Shown here: positions 1 through 6,159 of the stretch, piece after piece | How the letters are laid out: each line of letters begins with the position of its first letter | Numbering within the stretch: position 1 is the first letter of the stretch | Assembly (NCBI GenBank): GCA_026388595.1 | Contig: JAPLJM010000186.1 | Coordinates: 1 to 6,510 of the forward strand | Length of the DNA stretch: 6,510 bases | From: Deltaproteobacteria bacterium | GTDB lineage: Bacteria; Desulfobacterota; Syntrophia; Syntrophales; Fen-1087 | Reading direction: 5' to 3' | The notes under the pieces: generated by a model | What the model saw: only the letters and a program-made list of their open reading frames with translations | What the model was told of the DNA's origin: nothing | Databases searched by the model: none | Made by a program: the position numbers and the translations under genes

Positions 1-29
1 CAAACCAAGATGGTCGAAAATTGATTTAT

Positions 30-34
30 GGAGG
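30..34 (+). promoter_or_regulatory. Shine-Dalgarno site for the dehydrogenase
   Basis: GGAGG lies 8 bases before the ATG at 43, an ideal distance, and fixes that start. No promoter can be judged because only 42 bases precede the gene. The bases upstream may be the tail of another gene, so this gene could be the distal member of an operon. Confidence 0.8.
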
Positions 35-42
35 CTTAAAGT

Positions 43-990
43 ATGAAAATCCTGTTCGCCGCTCACGAGAATGCCTGGGGTGGATTCTTGGGATTGATAA
101 GAAATGAACTGCCTCAACATTCGTTCAGTGCCAGCGGACGATTCGGCTTCGATGACTTAAAGGGATACGATGTGCTGATCCCGACGATGAGCGTCGTGCG
201 CAGAGAGCATCTCGTTGATGCTGATCGTCTTCGGCTTATTCAGCAATGCGGCGCCGGGCTGGAGGGGGTTGATCTCGGCGCTGCCCGGGCAATGAATATC
301 ATGGTGGCCAATGTTCCCAGCGGCATTTCCGGCAATGCCGATTCCGTCGCCGAATTGGGTATCTACCTGATGATCGGCCTATCGAGAGATTTCCGGAAAA
401 TGGCCCTCAGCTTAGCGGGCAGGCAAACGGGGACTCCCGCGGGAAGGGCCTTGAGTGGTAAAACGGTTGGTCTCATCGGTCTTGGCGGCATCGGCACTGC
501 TTTGGCAAGAAGGCTGAAATCCTTCGACGTTCACCTGATGGGGATCAAACGTGATGATCCTCAGAAAGCCAAAGAGGAACTCGGACTGGAGTGGGCCGGA
601 ACACCGGCAGAGATGGAAAAACTTCTAAGCCATGCTGACTATGTGGTCCTCTGTCTCCCCCTGACGCCCGAAAACATGCATATGATCGGACGGCAGGCTT
701 TCAGCCAGATGAAGCGGGATGCATTTTTAATCAATTTATCCCGGGGGGGCCTGGTTGATCGGGCTGCCCTGGAAGAGGCGCTTGCTTCGGAGGAAATCGG
801 CGGAGCGGGTCTGGATGTGTTCTGGGAAGAGCCGGTCGATCCTGACGATCCCATCTTCAGCTACAACGTGCTGGCAACTCCCCACATTGCCGGAGCCACG
901 GACATTTCCATCCAGGGCATCGTGAGGGCGGTCGCTGAAAATATCAGGAGATTGGAGAAAGGACAGGCCCCCCTGTATCAGAAAGAATAG
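43..990 (+). CDS. D-isomer-specific 2-hydroxyacid dehydrogenase (NAD(P)-dependent)
   Basis: This 315-residue cytosolic enzyme belongs to the D-2-hydroxyacid dehydrogenase family, which interconverts 2-oxoacids and D-2-hydroxyacids using NAD(H) or NADP(H). The N-terminal part contains the family block QCGAGLEGVDL (residues 68-78). The Rossmann nucleotide-binding loop is GLGGIG at 146-151. The catalytic triad is visible: Arg234 in NLSRGGLVD, Glu263 in DVFWEEP, and His281 in TPHIAGAT. The length is normal for a single-domain-pair member such as a glyoxylate/hydroxypyruvate reductase or a short phosphoglycerate dehydrogenase relative. There is no ACT or other C-terminal regulatory domain, so it is not a full-length SerA of the regulated type. 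The substrate cannot be assigned from sequence. The ATG is supported by a GGAGG site 8 bases upstream. The gene converges on the NrdD-like gene across a repeat-bearing spacer. Confidence 0.93.
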   Translation: MKILFAAHENAWGGFLGLIRNELPQHSFSASGRFGFDDLKGYDVLIPTMSVVRREHLVDADRLRLIQQCGAGLEGVDLGAARAMNIMVANVPSGISGNADSVAELGIYLMIGLSRDFRKMALSLAGRQTGTPAGRALSGKTVGLIGLGGIGTALARRLKSFDVHLMGIKRDDPQKAKEELGLEWAGTPAEMEKLLSHADYVVLCLPLTPENMHMIGRQAFSQMKRDAFLINLSRGGLVDRAALEEALASEEIGGAGLDVFWEEPVDPDDPIFSYNVLATPHIAGATDISIQGIVRAVAENIRRLEKGQAPLYQKE

Positions 991-995
991 GCTTT

Positions 996-1149
996 CAAGC
1001 GGCGAATCAAAGATAAGAGACCTTTGAAAAATGGCTTCGCCGCGGCTCAAAATCTTTTTCACTTGAAAGATTATAATACAAAAATATGATTTAATTCAAT
1101 AAAATAGCCTAATTTCTGGAAAATCGAAAAATCTTTCATTCGCCGCTTG
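996..1149. repeat. Long-spaced inverted repeat, 19-bp arms with one mismatch
   Basis: The arm at 996-1014 (CAAGCGGCGAATCAAAGAT) is the reverse complement of 1131-1149 at 18 of 19 positions; the only mismatch is at 1008. The arms enclose 116 bases of AT-rich sequence. The match stops abruptly on the outer side and no flanking target-site duplication is visible, so a MITE is possible but not shown. The right arm overlaps a local palindrome (1126-1162). A partly similar sequence in the opposite orientation begins with GAAAAATGG at about 1025. This looks like two divergent copies of a REP-like palindromic repeat facing each other in the convergent spacer. Confidence 0.6.
1051..1072. repeat. Small hairpin in the convergent spacer
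   Basis: AATCTTT (1051-1057) pairs with AAAGATT (1066-1072), with CA/TG extending the complementarity if two extra T residues bulge. It is AT-rich and has no clear T-tract, so it is at best a weak transcription end for the dehydrogenase gene. Confidence 0.35.
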
Positions 1150-1162
1150 CGAACCATTTTTC
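1126..1162 (-). terminator. Palindrome after the NrdD-like gene, possible terminator or REP element
   Basis: The 37-base element begins 12 bases beyond the TGA of the NrdD-like gene on the minus strand. The outer stem is GAAAAAT (1126-1132) with ATTTTTC (1156-1162). An inner stem is TTCGC (1139-1143) with GCGAA (1149-1153) around a 5-base loop. Read on the minus strand the descending arm is T-rich (ATTTTTCGATTTT), which could support factor-independent termination, but the internal mismatches make it imperfect. It could equally be a REP-type repeat whose location between convergent genes is typical. Confidence 0.45.
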
Positions 1163-1174
1163 GTCGGTTTCAAT

Positions 1175-3229
1175 TCAGGGGGAAAAGGAGAGGGTTCTGT
1201 TCCGGTCTTCCAGCTCTGCCAGTTTCCCCTTGTTCCATCCTGAAACCCTGCTGAAGTATTGGGTAATTCTGGCGATGCCTTCCACCTCCGGAGATCCGCA
1301 GACAGGACAGGTTTCATGAAGCCCGTCCGCTGTCCTCTGGCAGGCGGAACAGCTTGTAAAATCAGGAGACAGGAGGATCTGCCGATTCTGCGTTTCATGA
1401 AAGATACGGGTGATAAATTCGGCCAGCTCTTTTGCAGCCGGTCGCTGGTCTCCCAGCCAAAAATGTGTGATCGCGCTAGGCCCGATCAACGCGTGGAACC
1501 TGCCTTCCCAGGCGGCCCTGTCCCTAGGCCGGAGTGGGGCTGAGACATTCAGGTGAGTGGAATTGGTATAGTAGATTTCCCCCTTTGCGATGTTGCCTTT
1601 CACCTGATGACCCGCCTCCGGCGAAAAATGCTTAAGATCCAGGCGGGCAAAACGGTGCGTTGTGGTCTCTGCGGGCGTCTGTTCCAGCATGAAGCGCAGA
1701 CCGTATTTTTTCGTCAAGGTATCCGTTTCCGTTTTCATATGCTCGATGACCTTTAAACCAAAGGCCAGAGCCTCTGCAGATGCATGCATTTCCTGCCCCT
1801 GGTGAATCCGGACCAGTTCATTGAGGCCTGCCATACCGATAAGATAACGGGCATGTCCCATCCTCAGATAGGGAGCCCCATCCCTGTTCATGGTCAGCAT
1901 GGAAAGGGGTCCGCGATCGCCATGAGAAAGCAGCTTTTCCATGAAGTCTTTCTTTTGGATGTGGGCCTGAGCCACCATGTCCAACAACTCCGTCAGGAGC
2001 ATGAACAGCCGGCGGCTATCCGCGCCGACCTTGTAACCCAGTCGCGGCAGATTGAGCGTGATATTCTGGATCGCCGCGGACCGTATCTTCCAGGGTGCCT
2101 GGTGTTCATCAAAATCATCCGATGGGTCCCGGGATGACGCATGCAGGGGTTCTTCACGATCGAAAATGAAACAGGGACTGCCCTTCTCAAGGGCTGCCTG
2201 GCAGAGATGTTCAAGAAACGCTCGCTGGCGCTCTGTCCGAAAGAATCGTTCCGTTAAATGAACGAGGGGGCGTGGAAAGATAAAGGGCTTGCCGGTCGCA
2301 TCTCCCTTTTTGAATACATCAAAAATGGCCCAGATCATCCGCTGGGCATCCGCTTCATAGGCCCCGTAGGTTTTACCGGTATATTCACCGCCTGGCCCGA
2401 TCGCCGGCAGATCGGCAAAATGCCGGGGGGCTTCCCAATACAGATGGATGTCCGTAAACATGGCCTGCCCTCCCCGAGCGGAGGTCAACTGTGAAAACTC
2501 GTAGATCAGCATCTGGGCAAACTGCCGGATTTCCTTGTCGTTCATACCACTTAGATAGGGGGCAAAGGAATAATTGACCGCGTCCCAGCTGATGATCCCG
2601 GCGCAGTGTCCCTGCAGCATGGCCCCGAAACGGACCATGTGGGCCAGCAGAACCTCGGCGTGCTTTGCCGGCTTCGCCACCGTGAGGGAGTGAGGCAGGT
2701 TCAGGCCGAATTTCTTCAGATATTCCAGGGACTGGCCGGAACTGTAGATCCGGTCGATAAAGCCAAGACCATGGATATGCATGTCACCGGCGATATGGGC
2801 CTCTCCCACGTCCTGAGAAAAGACATCGTGCAGCGCATATTCCCGTTTGATCCCCTCAGCCAGAACAAGATTTGTGCCCTCCGGACTGTGAGGAACATTG
2901 GCGCTTTCCTTGTTCTGCAGAAAGATCAACTGACGAACGTCATAGAGGGGAAAGCCGATCAGGGCATGCATCCGCCGGGCGTGATCGAGTCCCCGCTCGA
3001 TCAGCTTGGCGTCCACCAGCTCCCGGATGAGCGGCGTGGTAAGCAGGCTGATTCCGGACTGGACGATCTGCTTTTCCACCTCCCGGCTGATCACCTCCGC
3101 CGTATCGACATCCGTATTCGTTTCACGGATCAGCGCCTCCACGATGCGCCGGCGGTCCCAGCGCACCACATCCTCTTCGGATGTCCGGACAAAGAGGGTC
3201 AGGTCGGTAGTATCGGAAGGCAGGATCAT
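1175..3229 (-). CDS. NrdD-like anaerobic ribonucleoside-triphosphate reductase homolog, possibly lacking catalytic residues
   Basis: This 684-residue protein is recognisably of the class III ribonucleotide reductase (NrdD) family, which reduces NTPs to dNTPs with a glycyl radical. In order: an ATP-cone (about 12-95), the HIHGLGF block (151-157), WDAVNYSFAPYL (215-226), ARGGQAMFTDIHLY (251-264), TLNLPRLGY (391-399), QTPAETTTHRFA (517-528), YYTNSTHLNV (553-562), a four-cysteine zinc site (Cys627, 630, 641, 644), and a C-terminal RITQYFSRVSGWNKGK (654-669). Length is normal. Where active enzymes carry an active-site Cys after the HIH block it has Ser163-Ser164. Before the NLPR block, where a Cys-Cys-Arg is expected, it has Ser365-Ser366-Arg367. 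The only cysteines outside the zinc site are 209, 343 and 353. Gln657 or Gly664 occupies the radical-glycine region. It could be an inactive paralog or a divergent active enzyme. The start overlaps the HD gene stop (ATGA). No nrdG is adjacent. Confidence 0.85.
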   Translation of the reverse strand: MILPSDTTDLTLFVRTSEEDVVRWDRRRIVEALIRETNTDVDTAEVISREVEKQIVQSGISLLTTPLIRELVDAKLIERGLDHARRMHALIGFPLYDVRQLIFLQNKESANVPHSPEGTNLVLAEGIKREYALHDVFSQDVGEAHIAGDMHIHGLGFIDRIYSSGQSLEYLKKFGLNLPHSLTVAKPAKHAEVLLAHMVRFGAMLQGHCAGIISWDAVNYSFAPYLSGMNDKEIRQFAQMLIYEFSQLTSARGGQAMFTDIHLYWEAPRHFADLPAIGPGGEYTGKTYGAYEADAQRMIWAIFDVFKKGDATGKPFIFPRPLVHLTERFFRTERQRAFLEHLCQAALEKGSPCFIFDREEPLHASSRDPSDDFDEHQAPWKIRSAAIQNITLNLPRLGYKVGADSRRLFMLLTELLDMVAQAHIQKKDFMEKLLSHGDRGPLSMLTMNRDGAPYLRMGHARYLIGMAGLNELVRIHQGQEMHASAEALAFGLKVIEHMKTETDTLTKKYGLRFMLEQTPAETTTHRFARLDLKHFSPEAGHQVKGNIAKGEIYYTNSTHLNVSAPLRPRDRAAWEGRFHALIGPSAITHFWLGDQRPAAKELAEFITRIFHETQNRQILLSPDFTSCSACQRTADGLHETCPVCGSPEVEGIARITQYFSRVSGWNKGKLAELEDRNRTLSFSP
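3226..3229 (-). other. ATGA stop/start overlap coupling HD and NrdD-like genes
   Basis: Read on the minus strand these bases are ATGA: the ATG (3229-3227) begins the NrdD-like gene and TGA (3228-3226) ends the HD gene. Such overlaps usually mean translational coupling by terminating ribosomes. A purine-rich GGGAAGGGGG stretch ends about 15 bases before the ATG, rather far for an independent Shine-Dalgarno site, which favours coupling. Confidence 0.85.
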
Positions 3230-4644
3230 AGGTTGGTCTTGAGGCCCCCTTCCCGGTCGCTCAGTGTTTTTTCAGCAGCCTGTGAAAGCTCGGCATCATA
3301 CTGATGGCTATGGGAGAATACCCGGAAATGCACCACCCGGGCCGGTATGTAGCGGTAAAGATCATGAAGGGGTTCCGGAGATGTCATGCCGGTCATGGGG
3401 TTGTAAATATTCACCCGTTTTTCCGTCTCCGCCATGGGATTTAAGGGACGTGGGTCCTGGGTGGCCAGATCGATGCGAAATGCCATCTTTTTCAAGGATT
3501 CGGGAAGGTGTCTCCGGAGCTGCCGCTCATAATCGCCTGCCGTCGAAAAGTTCATGCCACGCTGGAGCTGATCCACCGACATTTCTGTGGAAAAGGACAT
3601 TTTCCATTTGACCTGCCGGTTGTACAGTTTTTCCCACTCGCGCCCCAATTTCCGTTTCTTCTGATCGGGGCTCGCCAGCCACTGGTGGACTTGTTGGAAA
3701 AGGCGCCACTCATCACAGGCCAGATAATCGTCCAGCCGTTCGAGGGGGTTCACGGGCAGGATCAGATCCAGGGTATCCCTGAAGATTTCCTGCAGATGCA
3801 GATCAAGCGCCCGTGTCGTCCGGTGAAAATAGATATTGGTGTAGAGGTTCAGGCGGGCATTCAGAAAACGGCTGAGCGCTGATATCCCCGCCTGGTGAAG
3901 CGTCAATCCGTCCCGGGTAAAAAAACTGTAAAACCGGAGCCGGCTGATATCCACCAGATCCAGGGAAAACCCCGTCATGTAGGCATCCCGCTGGACATAA
4001 TCCAGGTTGTCAACGGTATAAATCCCGGAGAAGAGCTGCCGCAGGAGCTGCAGCCATCTGGGTTGGGCTTCCTCCTGCTTGCCGGGTATCCGGATCAGGT
4101 AGGCGATCTGGCGGGGATCAAGGGATTCCCCGGAAGCGAAAGGACCGGCCGGGCTTCTTTGAATCTGCCGGATCATGCGGCCCAGCTTCCGGATGATAAT
4201 CTGCTGACCCAGCAATTCATGGGTCAACTGATACTGATCCAGAAAATGGTCGTCAAAGAAATGTCCGTATGGCCCGTGTCCCACATCGTGCAGCAGGCCG
4301 GCAAGCCGCAACAGCTCCTCCACATAATTCGCAGAAGGTGCATCCGGGCAAACATCACAGAGGCTGGGATAAAGGTTTTTTCCGAATTCGCCGGCCATGT
4401 GCATCGTCCCGAGGGAGTGCTGAAACCGGCTGTGTTCCGCGGCGGGATAGACCCAGCGAGCACTCTGCAACTGTCCGATGCGCCGCAGCCGCTGGACCCA
4501 GGGGGAATCCAACAGATCCTTTTCCGTCCGTTCGGAGGGGAAATCAGCCAAAGGCACCGTAAAAGAGGCGTACTGATGAATCGGATCGGCGATCAGCGCC
4601 TTTCCCTGATAAATTTTCGCATATTCCGAAGGCTTCTTTTTCAT
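3226..4644 (-). CDS. SAMHD1-like HD-domain phosphohydrolase (probable dNTP triphosphohydrolase)
   Basis: This protein has 472 residues from the ATG at 4644; a TTG at 4680 would add 12 residues. Neither start has a good Shine-Dalgarno site, and the ATG is preferred because the extension looks unlike the family. The HD superfamily core resembles SAMHD1 and bacterial dNTPases. It has SRFQHSLG with metal-ligand-type His76, LLHDVGHGPYGHFFD with His119-Asp120, His123 and His128, THE with His142, and VDNLDYVQRD with Asp212, Tyr216 and Asp220. All the residues expected for the metal centre (H, HD, D) are present, so it should be active. SAMHD1-type enzymes split dNTPs to deoxynucleoside and triphosphate and are often controlled by dGTP or GTP. 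The true substrate here is not shown. It is the first gene of an operon with the overlapping NrdD-like gene, which suggests a role in deoxynucleotide metabolism. The C-terminal half (after about residue 270) is not recognised in detail. Confidence 0.85.
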   Translation of the reverse strand: MKKKPSEYAKIYQGKALIADPIHQYASFTVPLADFPSERTEKDLLDSPWVQRLRRIGQLQSARWVYPAAEHSRFQHSLGTMHMAGEFGKNLYPSLCDVCPDAPSANYVEELLRLAGLLHDVGHGPYGHFFDDHFLDQYQLTHELLGQQIIIRKLGRMIRQIQRSPAGPFASGESLDPRQIAYLIRIPGKQEEAQPRWLQLLRQLFSGIYTVDNLDYVQRDAYMTGFSLDLVDISRLRFYSFFTRDGLTLHQAGISALSRFLNARLNLYTNIYFHRTTRALDLHLQEIFRDTLDLILPVNPLERLDDYLACDEWRLFQQVHQWLASPDQKKRKLGREWEKLYNRQVKWKMSFSTEMSVDQLQRGMNFSTAGDYERQLRRHLPESLKKMAFRIDLATQDPRPLNPMAETEKRVNIYNPMTGMTSPEPLHDLYRYIPARVVHFRVFSHSHQYDAELSQAAEKTLSDREGGLKTNL

Positions 4645-4694
4645 AGGCCAGTACTTACAGCATTCTCCGCCAAATATCAAACCCCGTTTTCAGC

Positions 4695-4723
4695 TTGACA
4701 GGGAGGATGGCCTTGCGTAAACT
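4695..4723 (+). promoter_or_regulatory. Sigma-70-type promoter for the SPFH gene
   Basis: A perfect -35 hexamer TTGACA (4695-4700) is followed after exactly 17 bases by TAAACT (4718-4723), a 4/6 match to TATAAT. Transcription would begin near 4730, leaving a leader of about 30 bases before the ATG at 4762. No equally good promoter is seen on the minus strand for the HD gene in the same 81-118 base divergent spacer. Confidence 0.6.
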
Positions 4724-4745
4724 GCACCATCAAGACTAGCGCACG

Positions 4746-4753
4746 GGAAGGGA
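4746..4753 (+). promoter_or_regulatory. Shine-Dalgarno site for the SPFH gene
   Basis: The purine run GGAAGGGA ends 8 bases before the ATG at 4762 and supports that start. Confidence 0.7.
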
Positions 4754-4761
4754 TATTAACC

Positions 4762-5895
4762 ATGGGAACCGACAATGCTGTTTTTCTGGAAGTAATCGAA
4801 TGGTTTGACGAATCCGGGAGAGAAATGGTCCACCGGATCCCTGAGAAGGGCTCCGGTGAAATAAAGTTTGGCGCCCAGATGACTGTCCGGGAAAGTCAAG
4901 CCGCCGTTTTCTTTTATAACGGCCGGGCTTTCGACGCCTTCGGCCCGGGCCGACATACCCTCAAAACGGCCAACATTCCCATCCTGACCAAGGTGTTGAG
5001 CCTGCCCTGGGGTATGACCAGCCCCCTGCGCGCGGAGGTCTATATCACCAGTATGAAGGTCTTCCCCGATCTGAAATGGGGCACCCGTGACCCCGTGGCC
5101 TTTCGGGATTCAGAGCTGGGTCTGATCCGTCTGCGAGCCTTTGGTATGTTCAACCTCCGGATCATTCAGCCGGTGCTTTTCATCAACACCCTGGTCGGGA
5201 CACAGGGCGTCTATACCACCGAAGAGATTGAAGAATATCTCAGCCGGGTCATCGTTTCCCGGTTCAATGATTTCATGGGAGAACACGTCGATACCATTTT
5301 CAACCTGCCGGCCAGGTACAATGAATTCTCTGAAGATTTGAAGAAATTGCTCCAGGATGATTTCAGCCGGTTTGGTCTGGGGCTGACCGATCTGTATATC
5401 AACTCGATTACACCGCCACCGGACGTTCAAAAAGCGATTGACGACAAGAGCCGGCTGGGCGTTTTTGATGATTTGAACAAACTGATCAAGATGAAGGCCG
5501 CCATGGCCATGGAAACGGCCTCACAGGCGCAAGGCGAAGCCGGCACGGGCATGGGGTTGGGCATGGGGTTCATGATGCCGGCCATGTTTGCAGACGCTTT
5601 CCGGGGCGGCCCCACACCACAGGGTCAGCAGACGGCCCCGACGGAATTCAAATGCCCCGACTGCCGGCAGGAGGTTCCCCGTGAAGCAAAATTCTGTCCC
5701 CACTGCGGCCATCAGATCCTTGTCTTTCAGCAATGCACAAAATGCGGCAGCAATCTTCCGGCTGATGCCCGATTCTGCTTCCAGTGCGGCAGCCCCGTGG
5801 AGACGAAACCGCAATCCAGGGCATGTCCGAAATGCGGACAGGACAATCTCTTCAGCGCCGCCTTCTGCAACCACTGCGGTGAACGGATGTCATAA
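4762..5895 (+). CDS. SPFH/Band-7 domain protein with three C-terminal zinc ribbons (YdjI/virion-core-like)
   Basis: This protein has 377 residues. The N-terminal two thirds (about 5-245) match the SPFH family often annotated as virion core protein-like, to which Bacillus YdjI belongs. Visible blocks are FLEVIEWFDESG (8-19), VRESQAAVFFYNGRAFDAFGPG (42-63), TANIPIL (69-75) and KWGTRDPV (105-112). A helical stretch (about 220-258) is followed by a Gly/Met-rich hydrophobic linker (261-279). Three zinc ribbons then follow, each CxxC-10 residues-CxxC: Cys298/301/312/315, Cys325/328/339/342 and Cys355/358/369/372. There is no signal peptide or convincing transmembrane helix. SPFH proteins typically assemble into membrane-associated oligomers, and YdjI has been linked to recruiting PspA to stressed membranes; a similar membrane scaffold role here is inference. 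The gene has its own promoter and Shine-Dalgarno site and is divergent from the HD operon. Confidence 0.88.
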   Translation: MGTDNAVFLEVIEWFDESGREMVHRIPEKGSGEIKFGAQMTVRESQAAVFFYNGRAFDAFGPGRHTLKTANIPILTKVLSLPWGMTSPLRAEVYITSMKVFPDLKWGTRDPVAFRDSELGLIRLRAFGMFNLRIIQPVLFINTLVGTQGVYTTEEIEEYLSRVIVSRFNDFMGEHVDTIFNLPARYNEFSEDLKKLLQDDFSRFGLGLTDLYINSITPPPDVQKAIDDKSRLGVFDDLNKLIKMKAAMAMETASQAQGEAGTGMGLGMGFMMPAMFADAFRGGPTPQGQQTAPTEFKCPDCRQEVPREAKFCPHCGHQILVFQQCTKCGSNLPADARFCFQCGSPVETKPQSRACPKCGQDNLFSAAFCNHCGERMS

Positions 5896-6018
5896 AGGCC
5901 TTGCCCGTCCTGACATGCTCCTCAACAATCATCGACTCCAGTGTCAAATGGGTATGCTGCATCGGCTCGATGACATCGCAACCAGGTTGATGGTGGTGGG
6001 TAGGGTCAAGGTTAAAGG

Positions 6019-6046
6019 TTGACAATTTCACGGGATATGATATGCA
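6019..6046 (+). promoter_or_regulatory. Candidate promoter upstream of the prenyltransferase
   Basis: TTGACA (6019-6024) is a perfect -35 hexamer. The best correctly spaced -10 is TATGCA (6041-6046, spacer 16, 3/6 match). A better hexamer TATGAT (6036-6041) is only 11 bases away and therefore badly spaced. The perfect -35 is the main support. Confidence 0.35.
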
Positions 6047-6082
6047 CCCGCCTCTGCCACACGCGCAATATCACCATAGTAA

Positions 6083-6133
6083 AGCGAGCTTTGCATAAAC
6101 GGTAAAAAAGGTTAGCGAGCGCGGTGAATAAAC
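6083..6133 (+). repeat. Two short direct repeats upstream of the prenyltransferase
   Basis: AGCGAGC followed closely by ATAAAC occurs twice: 6083-6089 with 6095-6100, and 6114-6120 with 6128-6133. The two AGCGAGC copies start 31 bases apart, about three helical turns. The first copy is also part of a small palindrome, AAAGC GA GCTTT (6081-6092). They could be operator half-sites or remnants of a dispersed repeat; the sequence does not decide. Confidence 0.35.
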
Positions 6134-6135
6134 TT

Positions 6136-6159
6136 ATGAAGGCAATTGAAAAGATATGA
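6136..6159 (+). other. Possible seven-codon leader ORF overlapping the prenyltransferase start
   Basis: ATG at 6136 opens a frame encoding MKAIEKI and ends with TGA at 6157-6159, which overlaps the ATG at 6156-6158 as ATGA. It has no clear Shine-Dalgarno site. It may be chance, or a small coupled leader. Confidence 0.2.

Larger units (their letters stand above)
5896..6155 (+). other. Intergenic region without a recognised gene
   Basis: No recognisable protein is encoded here. A 36-codon stretch from the ATG at 5912 to the TGA at 6020 is open but resembles nothing known to me. The region holds a candidate promoter, a pair of short direct repeats and a seven-codon ORF next to the prenyltransferase start, described separately. 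I see no strong intrinsic terminator behind the SPFH gene. Confidence 0.5.

Noticed and set aside
1..42. Tail of an upstream gene
   Set aside because: All three plus-strand frames are open over part of this stretch (stops at 22-24 and 44-46 in two of them), so no particular upstream gene can be supported.
996..1149. Insertion sequence or CRISPR array
   Set aside because: There is no transposase frame, no target-site duplication, and only two opposed arms rather than regularly spaced direct repeats.
2606..3304. Open frame of 232 codons on the plus strand
   Set aside because: It lies wholly antisense to the NrdD-like gene and the HD gene end, matches no family, and is explained by the codon bias of the real minus-strand genes.
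3895..4698. Open frame of 267 codons on the plus strand
   Set aside because: It is antisense to the well-supported HD phosphohydrolase, has no ribosome binding site or recognisable domain, and is a mirror of that gene.
4707..4739. Short ORF (MALRKLHHQD) preceded by GGGAGG between the divergent genes
   Set aside because: The Shine-Dalgarno-like run abuts the ATG with no spacing, and the ATG lies between the -35 and -10 of the predicted promoter, so it would not be transcribed from it.
5588..6022. Open frame of 144 codons on the plus strand, partly past the SPFH stop
   Set aside because: Most of it is a shifted reading of the zinc-ribbon coding region (Cys-rich in the real frame). Only the last 36 codons after 5912 are outside, and they resemble nothing known.
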